From positions 62,001 to 126,000 of the forward strand of contig NZ_JBIQWA010000003.1 of NCBI RefSeq assembly GCF_046591575.1: 64,000 nt of DNA, in the 5' to 3' direction. The stretch comes from Marivita sp046591575. GTDB taxonomy: Bacteria; Pseudomonadota; Alphaproteobacteria; Rhodobacterales; Rhodobacteraceae. Under the pieces are notes generated by a model, which did not search any database, was not told the origin of the DNA, and was given only the letters and a program-made list of their open reading frames with translations. Of this stretch, positions 1-8,511 are shown piece by piece. The position numbers were made by a program, and so were the translations under genes. Each line of letters opens with the position of its first letter. Within the stretch, counting starts at the first letter, position 1.

Positions 1-510
1 CAAAAGGTCTTCGGCATCGGCGCGGATATCTGCGCCCACGTCCAACATCACGTTAAACCCCTGCGGATTGCGCGAAGGCCACAGGATCGCAATAGCCGGG
101 CGGTTCACACCGGGCAGCTTGCGCAACCGGATCATCGACAGCGCCATCAACGCACCGGTATTGCCACAGGACACAGCCACGGTCGCGTCATTGTTGCGCA
201 CAGCGTCAATCGCTGCCCACATGGACGTGTCCTTGCCATTGCGCATCACATGGCTGGGCTTGTCTGTCATCGACACGACCTCACTGGCCGCGCGAATCTC
301 GCACCGGCCCGCAAGCTCTTTGCGGCGGTCGATCAGACGGGTCAGTTCGGCCTCTGGCCCGCAGACCAAAAACCGAGTGTCGGGATGTGTGGCTGCAAAA
401 TGAGACATACCGGCGACAACAGTCGCCGGTCCCAGATCGCCACCCATCGCGTCGATCGAAAGCACAATCGGCGCAGCACCCGCTTTCTTATGATCCTGCG
501 ACGAGGTCAT
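1..510 (-). CDS. plsX: Phosphate acyltransferase PlsX, N-terminal part (gene continues past window start)
   Basis: PlsX makes acyl-phosphate from acyl-ACP and phosphate, the first step of the PlsX/PlsY route to lysophosphatidic acid. It is a peripheral cytoplasmic enzyme. Reading leftwards from an ATG at 510, the protein begins MTSSQDHKKAG and soon shows the family motif DAMGGDLGP, followed later by the CGNTGALMALS stretch typical of PlsX. About 170 residues are present and the C-terminal half lies outside the window. Only 25 bp separate it from the upstream rpmF stop, so it is co-transcribed in the usual yceD-rpmF-plsX-fabH order. The identification is firm; the end is simply cut by the window. 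Confidence 0.95.
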   Translation of the reverse strand, partial: MTSSQDHKKAGAAPIVLSIDAMGGDLGPATVVAGMSHFAATHPDTRFLVCGPEAELTRLIDRRKELAGRCEIRAASEVVSMTDKPSHVMRNGKDTSMWAAIDAVRNNDATVAVSCGNTGALMALSMIRLRKLPGVNRPAIAILWPSRNPQGFNVMLDVGADIRADAEDLL

Positions 511-535
511 GCAAAGGGGTACGCCTTATCGTTGC

Positions 536-742
536 TTATGCTGCGTCTTCGTCCAGGTCGATTTCGTCGGCCTGTGCAACCACTTCGCGGTCTGCATAGT
601 GGCCGCAGGACGGGCACACATGGTGCGGACGCTTGAGTTCACCACAGTTGGTGCACTCGTTCGGGTTCGCTGCGACCAGAGCGTCATGCGCGCGACGATT
701 GTTGCGGCGCGATTTCGATACTTTGTTCTGTTGGACAGCCAT
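536..742 (-). CDS. rpmF: 50S ribosomal protein L32
   Basis: A 68-residue basic protein, a component of the large ribosomal subunit. It starts MAVQQNKVSKSRRNNRRAHDAL, the standard L32 N-terminus, and keeps two CxxC pairs (Cys30/Cys33 and Cys43/Cys46) that form a zinc ribbon, so this is the zinc-binding form. The tail is acidic (DEIDLDEDAA), as in many alphaproteobacteria. It lies between yceD and plsX on the same strand, the classical fatty-acid/ribosome operon. Confidence 0.97.
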   Translation of the reverse strand: MAVQQNKVSKSRRNNRRAHDALVAANPNECTNCGELKRPHHVCPSCGHYADREVVAQADEIDLDEDAA

Positions 743-908
743 GTCTCAACCTCAATTTTGTAAAATCTATGGCATGATCGCCATGCCGCGTGTCGGGTGT
801 GTCCGGCCTCTTACGTGGAAACCGGGCCGGGGGGCAACCCCCACTCTCAGATGAAGGCGCGAACATAGGGGCAATCGCAAAATCCGCAAGCGTTTTCTGT
901 GCTGCGGA

Positions 909-1466
909 TCAGCTCTTTTTTTCAAGCTCATCGCGCAGGGCGGCCAAACCTGCAAAGGGCTTTGTGTCTTCGTCTTTCAGCGGCGTCACACCGTCCTGCG
1001 CGAACACCGCTTCGCCCAGATCGACACCGGGCACGCGTGGATATTGCGGCAAGGACAGCAACAGCGATTCTATCATCACGTCATAGGCGGATATCACCGA
1101 TCCCAACGGTTCGGCGTTTGTGTCCTCTGGCATCTCGGTTTCCGCGCCGTCTTCAATCTCGTCAAAAAACTCGGCGGGCATGTAGAGGCGCTCAACGGTT
1201 TCATCAATCCGCGTGGTTACCGGATCAAGTGTCACCACACAGGGCTGCACCACGGTTGCGCCAAGCTGCGCGGACAGCGCCCAGCTTTCACCGCCCGCCG
1301 GTGCGATTTCGCCCGCAAACCGCAGCTTTTTTAACGCTGACACGCCAAGACGCTCGGCAATTTTAGCACATTCCGCCGCATCCGGTCGAAGCTCGAACCG
1401 GGTTGGATGCCGTGTAGAAAGATCATTGACGCGAAATTCGCCGGATTTTCGGACCTGTTGTGGCAT
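909..1466 (-). CDS. yceD: YceD/DUF177 family protein (23S rRNA accumulation protein)
   Basis: 185 residues. The C-terminus carries the family signature KPFAGLAALRDEL, and the centre has the acidic loop (EIEDGAETEMPED) usual in YceD/DUF177 proteins. E. coli YceD affects 23S rRNA levels; the molecular action is not established. It precedes rpmF by 166 bp on the same strand, the conserved neighbourhood of the family. It is transcribed divergently from the bamE-like lipoprotein gene at 1554, with an 87 bp shared upstream region. Confidence 0.9.
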   Translation of the reverse strand: MPQQVRKSGEFRVNDLSTRHPTRFELRPDAAECAKIAERLGVSALKKLRFAGEIAPAGGESWALSAQLGATVVQPCVVTLDPVTTRIDETVERLYMPAEFFDEIEDGAETEMPEDTNAEPLGSVISAYDVMIESLLLSLPQYPRVPGVDLGEAVFAQDGVTPLKDEDTKPFAGLAALRDELEKKS

Positions 1467-1553
1467 ATCTTGTGTTCACCCTTTGCTTGAACGCAGGCCA
1501 AAGGCCGTGTAATCGAGATAGAAGGCAGTGAACGCCAACGCAAGAGAGGCGCT

Positions 1554-2009
1554 ATGCAGGGCAACGGATCGAGACTCAGGATCGGACTTGGGGCGCTTGC
1601 GCTTGTTGTCCTGGCCGGATGTACGGCACAATATCGCACACATGGCTATGTGCCCTCCGAGGACGAGCTGCAACAGATTGTTCCGGGGGTCGACACACGC
1701 GCCACGGTGGAAGATCTGGTTGGGGTGCCGTCGACATCCGGCACATTGGAAAATTCCGGCTTCTATTATATCGAAAGCGACATCCGCCAATTTGCCTGGC
1801 GTCGTGCCGAAGTGGTGGACCGCGAAGTTCTGGCCATCACCTTTGACAGTGCCGGGGTCGTCGAAAATATCGAACGCTATGGGCTTCAGGACGGTCAGGT
1901 CGTGCCATTGACGCGCCGCATCACACGCTCTGGCGATGGCGATATCAGCTTTATCCGCAAACTCTTTGGCAATATCGGCGGCATCAACGTGGCAGAATTC
2001 ATAGACTGA
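1554..2009 (+). CDS. bamE: BamE/SmpA/OmlA-family outer-membrane lipoprotein
   Basis: 151 residues. A signal peptide with a lipobox (VVLAGC, lipidated Cys23) is followed by a SmpA/OmlA domain: PSEDELQQIVPGVDTRATVEDLVGVPS is the typical opening helix and strand. BamE is a small lipoprotein of the Bam complex that inserts beta-barrels into the outer membrane. An AGAGAGG ribosome-binding site lies before the ATG at 1554. The stop overlaps the start of the next gene by one base (TGATG at 2007-2011), suggesting translational coupling to the acyltransferase. Family placement is strong; the assignment to Bam is by family. Confidence 0.85.
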   Translation: MQGNGSRLRIGLGALALVVLAGCTAQYRTHGYVPSEDELQQIVPGVDTRATVEDLVGVPSTSGTLENSGFYYIESDIRQFAWRRAEVVDREVLAITFDSAGVVENIERYGLQDGQVVPLTRRITRSGDGDISFIRKLFGNIGGINVAEFID

Positions 2010-2785
2010 TGGGGGCGCATGCCGCGACAAGGGGTGTCGTGGCGGCAAAGCCGCTGGTTGATCTTAGTTTTGGTCCGTATGTCGCGCGTGTCGATCGCGA
2101 CATTCCGCATCAATCCAACGCGATGGCCCTGCGCGCGACCTGTTTTCGCGATGGCGCGTCGGATCGTGACCGCTTCGATCCGCTGTGCTGGCATGGGTTG
2201 GTCACCGGCCCCGGCGCAGTGCCTTTGGTGGCGTTTCGTCTGCGCCTTGCCTCGGGGTCGCTGCTGGGCTCGACCTATACGGGGGCGTTTTACGACCTGT
2301 CGCCGTTGGCGGCGATTGGTGGGCCGTTCCTTGAAATCGGACGATTCTGTCACGCGCCCGGTCGCTGTGATCCGATGGCCTTGCGTCTGGCGTGGGCCGC
2401 GATTGGCCAGCTGGTGGATCACCACGGCGTTAAAATGCTGATCGGGTGCAGCTCTTTGCCTGGGTCTGATCCGGCGGATCATACCGCAATCCTGGCGACG
2501 CTCCGCCGCGATCATGTGGGGCCCGACACCCTGCGCCCGCGTCGCACATCGCCAAGGGCGGTCGATCTGCCCTGTCTTGACATCCCGCGTGCGGCGCTGC
2601 CTGCGCTTTTGCGCAGCTATCTGGCGATGGGCGGGTGGGTCAGCGATCACGCGGTGCAAGATCCCGATCTGGACACGCTGCACCTGTTCACCGGCCTGCA
2701 GGTGGCAACAATTCCGGCCCGCCGCAAACATCGCCTGCGCGCCTTGGCGCAGGACGCCAGCCGACACGCCCGATCCGACACTTGA
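2009..2785 (+). CDS. glsB: OlsB-like N-acyltransferase, probable glutamine-lipid synthase GlsB
   Basis: 258 residues of the GNAT-like OlsB/hemolysin family. It shares with the OlsB at 6771 the layout ALRATCFR ... LEIGRFCHAPGRCDPMALRLAW ... LLRSYLAMGGWVSDHAVQDP. Roseobacters such as Ruegeria pomeroyi are known to carry two such enzymes: OlsB, which acylates ornithine, and GlsB, which acylates glutamine; OlsA then adds the second chain. Because a clear olsB-olsA pair sits 4 kb away, this second copy next to bamE is best read as GlsB. Calling it GlsB rather than a second OlsB is inference from family and context. Its start overlaps the bamE stop. Confidence 0.65.
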   Translation: MGAHAATRGVVAAKPLVDLSFGPYVARVDRDIPHQSNAMALRATCFRDGASDRDRFDPLCWHGLVTGPGAVPLVAFRLRLASGSLLGSTYTGAFYDLSPLAAIGGPFLEIGRFCHAPGRCDPMALRLAWAAIGQLVDHHGVKMLIGCSSLPGSDPADHTAILATLRRDHVGPDTLRPRRTSPRAVDLPCLDIPRAALPALLRSYLAMGGWVSDHAVQDPDLDTLHLFTGLQVATIPARRKHRLRALAQDASRHARSDT

Positions 2786-2816
2786 CCTTGCCAGCCGCGC
2801 GCCGTAGCGCCGTGCC

Positions 2817-4643
2817 ATGGCTGTTATTCCTCTTTTGCAACTGAACGACATCTCGTTGACCTTTGGCGGTGACCCGGTGTTTCACAATCTGGATCTGATT
2901 GTCCAACCGGGGGACCGCGTGGCGCTGGTGGGGCGCAACGGGTCGGGAAAATCGACCCTGATGAAAGTCATGGCCGGGCTGGTCGAGGCGGACACCGGTG
3001 ACCGTGTCGTCGCCCCCGGCGTCAGCGTGGGTTATATGGAGCAAGACCCCGACCTGACCCGCTTTGACACGCTTGGGGCCTATGCCATGCATGGGCTGGA
3101 CCCGTCCGAATTCTACAAGGTCGAACGCGCTGGAGAGGGGTTGAAATTCGACCCGGATCGTCAGGTGGCCACAGCGTCAGGCGGCGAACGCCGCCGCGCG
3201 GCCTTGGCGCGTCTGATGGCGCAGGACCCCGAACTGATGCTTTTGGACGAACCGACCAACCACCTGGATATCGAGGCGATTGGCTGGCTGGAAAACGAAC
3301 TCAAGCGCACCCGCAAAGGGTTTGTCCTCATCAGCCACGACCGGCGCTTTCTGACCGAACTGACCCGGGCCACGCTGTGGATCGATCGCGGACAGGTGCG
3401 GCGGCAGGAAAAGGGCTTTGCCGCCTTCGAGGCCTGGCGGGATAAGACTTGGGAAGAAGAAGACCTTCAACGCCATAAGATGGATCGCAAGATCAAAGCC
3501 GAAGCGCGGTGGGCCGTGGAAGGCATCAGCGCCCGGCGCAAACGCAACATGGGCCGCGTCCGCGCGTTGAAAGACCTGCGTCAAGAACGCGCTTCCCTGA
3601 TCCAGCGCCAGGACACGGCGGCGATGGCCTTGGCCACCGGGCCGAAATCCGGGCGCAAGGTAATCGAGGCCAAAGGGCTGAGCAAAACCTTTGGTGAGAC
3701 ACCGATCGTGCGCGATTTTTCTCTGACGGTGCAGCGCGGTGACCGCGTGGCCTTTGTCGGGCCGAACGGGGTTGGCAAAACCACTTTGATCCGCATGTTG
3801 ATCGGCGAAATTGAACCGGACGCGGGACGTGTCAAACTGGGCACGAACCTTGCCGTGGCCATGTTCGACCAGACCCGCGCGCAACTAAACGGCGATCTGA
3901 GCCTTTGGGAAAACCTGACCGGTGATCCTGACATGCGGGTTTCGGGCAAATCCGACCAGATCATGGTGCGCGGCATCCCCCGGCATGTGGTGGGCTATCT
4001 CAAGGAGTTTCTGTTCGATGACCGGCAGGCCCGTGCGCCGGTGCGATCCTTGTCCGGCGGTGAAAAGGCCCGCCTGCTGCTGGCCCGGATTATGGCGCGC
4101 GAATCAAACCTTCTGGTGCTGGATGAACCGACCAATGATCTGGATGTTGAAACCCTGGATCTGTTGCAGGACCTGCTGGGCGAATATGACGGCACCGTTC
4201 TTGTGATCAGTCACGACCGCGATTTTCTGGACCGCGTCGCAACAACAACCGTTGCAATGGAAGGGCGCGGCCGCGCCACCGTCTATGCCGGCGGCTGGAG
4301 CGATTACCGCGCCCAACGCGGCGAGGATGGCCCAGACAGCCCTGACGCGAAATCCGCACCGATGCCACCATCGAAACCGGCCGCCAAATCCGCGCCTGCC
4401 GCGAAACCCAAAACCGGGCTGAGCTTTACCGAAAAGCACCGCCTCGAAGCGCTCCCGGACGAGATTGACCGCCTGACGGCCGAGATTGCAAAACTCGAAA
4501 CGCTGATGGCCGATCCCGATCTGTTCACCCGCGAACCGGTGAAATTTCAAAAAGCGTCCGAAGCTTTGGTCAATCGGCAATCCGCTCTGGCCGAGGCCGA
4601 AGACCTGTGGCTGACCCTGTCGGAAAAAGCCGAAACCGGATGA
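2817..4643 (+). CDS. uup: ABC-F family ATPase, Uup type
   Basis: 608 residues with two ABC ATPase domains and no membrane segments. Domain 1 has Walker A GRNGSGKST, signature SGGERRRAALARLMA and Walker B LMLLDEPTNHLD. Domain 2 has GPNGVGKTT, LSGGEKARLLLARIMA and LLVLDEPTNDLD. A Pro/Ala/Lys-rich linker then leads to a C-terminal coiled coil (about residues 540-605), which marks the Uup subgroup. Uup-type proteins bind branched DNA or ribosomes and influence transposon excision and ribosome assembly; they are not transporters. It follows glsB by 31 bp and may share its transcript. Confidence 0.88.
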   Translation: MAVIPLLQLNDISLTFGGDPVFHNLDLIVQPGDRVALVGRNGSGKSTLMKVMAGLVEADTGDRVVAPGVSVGYMEQDPDLTRFDTLGAYAMHGLDPSEFYKVERAGEGLKFDPDRQVATASGGERRRAALARLMAQDPELMLLDEPTNHLDIEAIGWLENELKRTRKGFVLISHDRRFLTELTRATLWIDRGQVRRQEKGFAAFEAWRDKTWEEEDLQRHKMDRKIKAEARWAVEGISARRKRNMGRVRALKDLRQERASLIQRQDTAAMALATGPKSGRKVIEAKGLSKTFGETPIVRDFSLTVQRGDRVAFVGPNGVGKTTLIRMLIGEIEPDAGRVKLGTNLAVAMFDQTRAQLNGDLSLWENLTGDPDMRVSGKSDQIMVRGIPRHVVGYLKEFLFDDRQARAPVRSLSGGEKARLLLARIMARESNLLVLDEPTNDLDVETLDLLQDLLGEYDGTVLVISHDRDFLDRVATTTVAMEGRGRATVYAGGWSDYRAQRGEDGPDSPDAKSAPMPPSKPAAKSAPAAKPKTGLSFTEKHRLEALPDEIDRLTAEIAKLETLMADPDLFTREPVKFQKASEALVNRQSALAEAEDLWLTLSEKAETG

Positions 4644-4716
4644 GGTGGTGCACCATCCGAATGTCCAGACACGGTGCGGCGTTTTCTTGCGTCCTGCCCA
4701 CTCTATCTGGTCGCAG

Positions 4717-5820
4717 ATGACCAAACCGATCTTCATAGGGGCGCGCATCTATCGCGGCTCCAGCTATGGCGCGCATCATCCGCTGTCGATCCCGCGCGTT
4801 CCCACCGTAACCGATCTGTGCCGCGCCTTGGGCTGGCTGCCCCCCGAGGCCTATCGCACCAGTCCCTGCGCCAAGCCGGGTGCCTTGCTGGGGTTTCACA
4901 CAGCGCCCTATATCGCGGCGCTGCAACAGGCCGAACGCACCCAGCAGCCCGATCTGGATTATGCGCTAGGGACGGTGTCAAACCCCGTCTTCACCGAAGT
5001 CTACCGCCGCCCCGCAACCGCTGCCGGTGGCGGCCTTCTGGCGGCTGAACTCGTGCGTCATGGCGGGCAGGTCTACAATCCGGGCGGCGGCACCCATCAC
5101 GGTTTGCCCGACCGCGCCAACGGGTTTTGCTATATCAACGAACCCGTTCTGACCATCCAGCGCCTGCTGTCGATGGGGCTGCGCCGCGTGGCTTATGTCG
5201 ATATAGACGCGCATCATTGTGATGGCGTCGCCGTGGCGTTTCATGGCTCTGAGCGCGTGAACATGATATCTTTGCACGAAGACCGGCGCTGGCCGTTCAT
5301 CGGGGCACTTTCCGACACGGCGGGCGGGGCGGCGATCAATATTCCGGTGCCTCGGGGCTTTAATGACACCGAATTCGATGTTGTCCTGTCAGAGATCATA
5401 CTGCCTGCAGTCGTCGCGCACAGGCCCGATGCCATCTATCTGCAATGCGGCGCGGATGCCGTCACCGAAGATCCGTTGTCGCGCCTGACCCTATCGAACC
5501 GTTGTTATGTTCAGGCGATCACCGCGCTGCGCGATCTGGCCCCACGGCTGATCGTTTCCGGTGGCGGAGGTTATAACCCCTGGAGCGTTGCGCGCGCGTG
5601 GTCCTGTGTGTGGGCCACTTTGGCCGGGCATCCGATACCTGACGATCTGCCCCCAGAGATCGCGCACATTCTGCGTGCGCTGCGCTGGACGCGCAAGGCG
5701 CAACCTTCCGAAAGCCTGTTAACCACCCTTCTGGATGCACCGCGCCCCGGTCCGATTTCTGACCAGGTCAAAACCGCGGTCAAACTGCTACGCGGGCGGA
5801 TCACCGTCAGCAGCGGGTAG
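4717..5820 (+). CDS. Histone-deacetylase-superfamily amidohydrolase (AcuC-like)
   Basis: 367 residues from the ATG at 4717 (MTKPIFIGARIYRG). An upstream in-frame GTG at 4645 would add 24 residues of low-complexity leader and is less likely. Zinc-hydrolase motifs are in order: GGGTHHGLPDRA with the catalytic His pair, YVDIDAHHCDGVA with Asp and His zinc ligands, QCGADAVTEDPL with the third ligand, and the terminal GGGGYN. Family members remove acetyl or other acyl groups from lysines, polyamines or acetoin-related substrates; the substrate here cannot be told. The last 33 bp overlap the end of the convergent chpT. Confidence 0.85.
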   Translation: MTKPIFIGARIYRGSSYGAHHPLSIPRVPTVTDLCRALGWLPPEAYRTSPCAKPGALLGFHTAPYIAALQQAERTQQPDLDYALGTVSNPVFTEVYRRPATAAGGGLLAAELVRHGGQVYNPGGGTHHGLPDRANGFCYINEPVLTIQRLLSMGLRRVAYVDIDAHHCDGVAVAFHGSERVNMISLHEDRRWPFIGALSDTAGGAAINIPVPRGFNDTEFDVVLSEIILPAVVAHRPDAIYLQCGADAVTEDPLSRLTLSNRCYVQAITALRDLAPRLIVSGGGGYNPWSVARAWSCVWATLAGHPIPDDLPPEIAHILRALRWTRKAQPSESLLTTLLDAPRPGPISDQVKTAVKLLRGRITVSSG

Positions 5821-6429
5821 GGCAATGCGCAGCACCAACGCTTCTGGCAAGGCTTGCGTGTGCGTTGTCAGTGCCTGACCGTCACAAAGTTCGGCCAGCA
5901 AGGCAAACTGCACATGCGCGGGCCGCAATTCGGTGCTTTCGCGGCCCTGCGGGGATTCCAGCCAGCTCCACAGGTCAGAATCCCGGACAAGAGCCGGACC
6001 CGTTGCCGTGATCGACATATGGGTCGCATCAGAAGCAACAGAAATCACGCCTCCTTGTGGCAGGGCAATTTCCATACACATCACGCCAAGATAGGCCAGC
6101 TGCACAATATGACGTCCGGTGGCGTCTGGAATACACCACTCTGGTGTGATGCGCGTCCCGGTGTAATGATCCGCCAAAGTTTTTTCCGCCTGCAGGCGCG
6201 GCACGGGCCGCGTCTCACCTGCACTGCCGAACGCGATGCGAAAAAACTGAATACGGGCGGTGGCATTGTCGCAGCTTTGCTGGATCAGCGACATTTCGGG
6301 ACTGACAGGGGCAGGCGCACCCATGGACACCAGTTCCAGACCGTTGGAAATGGCACCGATGGGGTTGATCAGATCGTGGCATATGCGCGATCCAATCAAT
6401 GCCGCCAGTGAAGATGGTTCGTTTTGCAC
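5788..6429 (-). CDS. chpT: Histidine phosphotransferase ChpT
   Basis: 213 residues starting at a GTG (6429) placed 5 nt after a perfect GGAGG; a longer start at 6462 is possible. The DHp helix holds the H-box ICHDLINPIGAISNGLEL with phospho-accepting His18, followed by a degenerate HATPase-like domain ending in LVLRIALP. In alphaproteobacteria ChpT takes phosphate from the receiver domain of CckA and passes it to CtrA and CpdR, controlling motility and cell-cycle genes. cckA is in this window at 35651. The gene is divergent from the DUF3553 gene, with only 33 bp between starts, and convergent and overlapping with the deacetylase gene. Confidence 0.87.
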   Translation of the reverse strand: MQNEPSSLAALIGSRICHDLINPIGAISNGLELVSMGAPAPVSPEMSLIQQSCDNATARIQFFRIAFGSAGETRPVPRLQAEKTLADHYTGTRITPEWCIPDATGRHIVQLAYLGVMCMEIALPQGGVISVASDATHMSITATGPALVRDSDLWSWLESPQGRESTELRPAHVQFALLAELCDGQALTTHTQALPEALVLRIALPAADGDPPA

Positions 6430-6462
6430 TATATCCTCCAACGAGCAGCAAGGAGCCCGCAT

Positions 6463-6645
6463 ATGTCTGACCTGAACGGCCTGTTGGAACCCGGTTCCCT
6501 GGTGCGCCATCCCGAACAACCGGATTGGGGCATCGGGCAGGTACAGTCCAACATCGGAAGCCGGATCACCGTGAATTTCCGCGAAGTTGGCAAGGTGGTG
6601 ATTGATGGAACAAAAATCGGTTTGGTGCCTGTGTTTGATGAGTAG
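6463..6645 (+). CDS. DUF3553 family small protein
   Basis: 60 residues starting at ATG 6463, eight nt after AAGGAG. The sequence (EPGSLVRHPEQPDWGIGQVQS ... VNFREVGKVVI) is the compact all-beta DUF3553 domain, related to a short domain found at the C-terminus of some UvrD/PcrA-type helicases. Its biochemical role is unknown. It is divergent from chpT; the 33 bp between them must hold both ribosome-binding sites, so the two genes probably share a regulatory region. A 7-bp inverted repeat follows at 6649-6665. Confidence 0.8.
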   Translation: MSDLNGLLEPGSLVRHPEQPDWGIGQVQSNIGSRITVNFREVGKVVIDGTKIGLVPVFDE

Positions 6646-6648
6646 ATA

Positions 6649-6665
6649 ATCAACTAATAGTTGAT
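6649..6665. repeat. Short inverted repeat between DUF3553 gene and olsB
   Basis: ATCAACT-aat-AGTTGAT is a perfect 7-bp inverted repeat just after the DUF3553 stop. It is not followed by a T-run on the plus strand, so it is more likely an operator or a weak hairpin than a terminator. A second repeat, GGGGCAG-N8-CTGCCCC, lies at 6728-6749, 21 bp before the olsB ATG. Confidence 0.45.
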
Positions 6666-6770
6666 AGACCGTTAACAGAGAAAAGATCAAACCTCTTTCC
6701 CGCAGTCTGATCGCGTTGCGTGGCTCTGGGGCAGGGATTACACTGCCCCGAACAGCACGTCGTTGGGCCC

Positions 6771-7541
6771 ATGTTACAGAACACCGCCAGTTTGCACGCG
6801 TCTTTGGCGTGCTCGGATGCTGATATCCGGGCGGCGCAACGCCTGCGCTATCGTGTTTTTGTTCAGGAAATGGGCGCAGGTGGTCCCGGTGTGGATCATG
6901 CTCGGGAACTTGAAACAGACCGGTTCGACCCATACGCAGATCATCTTTTGCTGCGCGATACCCGTTTGACAGGCGGCGAAACAGATGGCGTTGTGGGCGT
7001 TTACCGGCTGATGACATCGGCCCATGCGCAGGCGGCGGGGCAATTTTATTCCGCCTCGGAATTTGACCTGTCGCCGATGATGCAAAGCGATGCGCAGGTG
7101 CTGGAGCTGGGCCGCTCCTGCTTGCATCCGGCCTATCGGGGCGGGGCGGCATTGCTTGCCCTGTGGCAGGGCCTTGCGCGCTATGTGCAGGATCGTCGGC
7201 TGGACCTGGTGTTCGGCGTGGCAAGTTTTCCGGGGGCCGATATACCACGCCATCTGCACGCCATTTCGCATCTGCACGCGGCCTATCTTGCCCCGCCCAC
7301 GCTTCGGGTGACGGCGCGTATGACGCAGCCGTTGGATGTTCTGCCACCCGATAAGATTGATCGCAAGGCGGCGATGCGTCAGACCCCGGCCTTGATCAAA
7401 TCCTATCTCAAGATCGGTGGCGTGATCGGGCAGGGCGTGTATGTGGATCACGCCTTTAATACCACCGATATTTGCCTCATCCTTGAGACCCGCAATCTTC
7501 GCTCACATGTGATGCACCGCGCGTCCGAGGCGGCGCAATGA
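6771..7541 (+). CDS. olsB: Ornithine-acyl-ACP N-acyltransferase OlsB
   Basis: 256 residues from ATG 6771 (MLQNTASLHASLACSDADIRAAQRLRYRVF). GNAT-like acyltransferase with the OlsB signature LELGRSCLHPAYRGGAALLALWQGL and the C-terminal block IKSYLKIGGVIGQGVYVDHAFNTTDICLIL. It transfers a 3-hydroxyacyl chain from ACP to the alpha-amino group of ornithine, giving lyso-ornithine lipid. The stop overlaps the olsA start (ATGA at 7538), which is the conserved olsBA arrangement. Ornithine lipids replace phospholipids when phosphate is scarce; no clear Pho box is visible upstream. Confidence 0.9.
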   Translation: MLQNTASLHASLACSDADIRAAQRLRYRVFVQEMGAGGPGVDHARELETDRFDPYADHLLLRDTRLTGGETDGVVGVYRLMTSAHAQAAGQFYSASEFDLSPMMQSDAQVLELGRSCLHPAYRGGAALLALWQGLARYVQDRRLDLVFGVASFPGADIPRHLHAISHLHAAYLAPPTLRVTARMTQPLDVLPPDKIDRKAAMRQTPALIKSYLKIGGVIGQGVYVDHAFNTTDICLILETRNLRSHVMHRASEAAQ

Positions 7542-8365
7542 GCCCGACATGGGACAGCGACACGCCGATCGAAAGGACGCCGATTTCCCCTTTGGGGTGG
7601 GCGCGCGTTGTGCTGCGCGGTACAGGTCTTGGTATCGTGGTTTTTGGCGGGTTGGCGTTGCTGCTTGTCCTGCGTGTTTTTGAACGCCCGATCTTTGGGA
7701 TCGACCGCCCGATCACGCCCTATATCACCCAAGGCGTCTGCAGAACGGCGTTTGTGATCCTGGGTATGCCGATGCTGGTGCGGGGGCCACGTTTGAAGGT
7801 GCGCGGGGCGGTTGTTGCCAATCATAGTTCCTGGCTGGATATTTTCGCCCTGAATGCGCGCAAGAACGTCTATTTCGTCTCCAAATCCGAAGTCGCCAGC
7901 TGGCCTGGCATTGGCTGGCTCGCGCGGGCGACGGGCACAGTGTTTATCCGGCGGGATCGACGCGATGCAAAAAACCAGCTGGCGCTGTTCGAGGACCGTC
8001 TTCAACATGGTCATCGCCTTTTGTTTTTCCCCGAGGGCACTTCTTCCGATACGCTCCGGGTGCTGCCGTTCAAGCCGACTTTGTTTGCCGCCTTTTTCTC
8101 CGATGCTCTGATCCATGACATGCATATTCAGGCGGTGACCGTGATCTATCACCCGCCGGAAAACGCCGATCCCCGGTTCTATGGCTGGTGGGGCGATATG
8201 GGATTTGCTGACCATTTGATTAAAGTCCTGGCTCAACGCCGTCAGGGCAAGGTGGAATTGCTCTACCACGCACCAGTGCGGGTGGATGCCTTTCCCAATC
8301 GCAAATCGCTTGCCAGTTTTCTGGAAACGCAGGTGCGCTCCGGGCACAGCCGTTTGGCCGATTAG
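7538..8365 (+). CDS. olsA: Lyso-ornithine-lipid O-acyltransferase OlsA (PlsC family)
   Basis: 275 residues. One N-terminal membrane segment (about residues 25-48) precedes a PlsC acyltransferase domain with the NHSSWLDIF (HX4D) catalytic motif, a FIRRDRRDAKNQ block and the FPEGTSSD substrate motif. It adds the second acyl chain to lyso-ornithine lipid; in roseobacters the same enzyme also serves glutamine lipid and can act in phosphatidic acid synthesis. It is translationally coupled to olsB by ATGA. Confidence 0.9.
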   Translation: MSPTWDSDTPIERTPISPLGWARVVLRGTGLGIVVFGGLALLLVLRVFERPIFGIDRPITPYITQGVCRTAFVILGMPMLVRGPRLKVRGAVVANHSSWLDIFALNARKNVYFVSKSEVASWPGIGWLARATGTVFIRRDRRDAKNQLALFEDRLQHGHRLLFFPEGTSSDTLRVLPFKPTLFAAFFSDALIHDMHIQAVTVIYHPPENADPRFYGWWGDMGFADHLIKVLAQRRQGKVELLYHAPVRVDAFPNRKSLASFLETQVRSGHSRLAD

Positions 8366-8511
8366 ACACAAAGGGCAGGTGCCGCATATTAGGCCGGCAT
8401 GTGTTTATGTGGCCTCGGCAGCCGTTACCAAGACACGGCAAAGGACCAATCGCGCCAAAATGCGCGGCGATCATCTGGCTGGTGGGCAACACCGCGTAAC
8501 GCGGCGAATAA

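Noticed and set aside
6463..7347. Long upstream extension of the chpT frame on the minus strand
   Set aside because: It is the antisense shadow of the DUF3553 and olsB genes; the GTG at 6429 has an ideal ribosome-binding site and gives the usual ChpT length.
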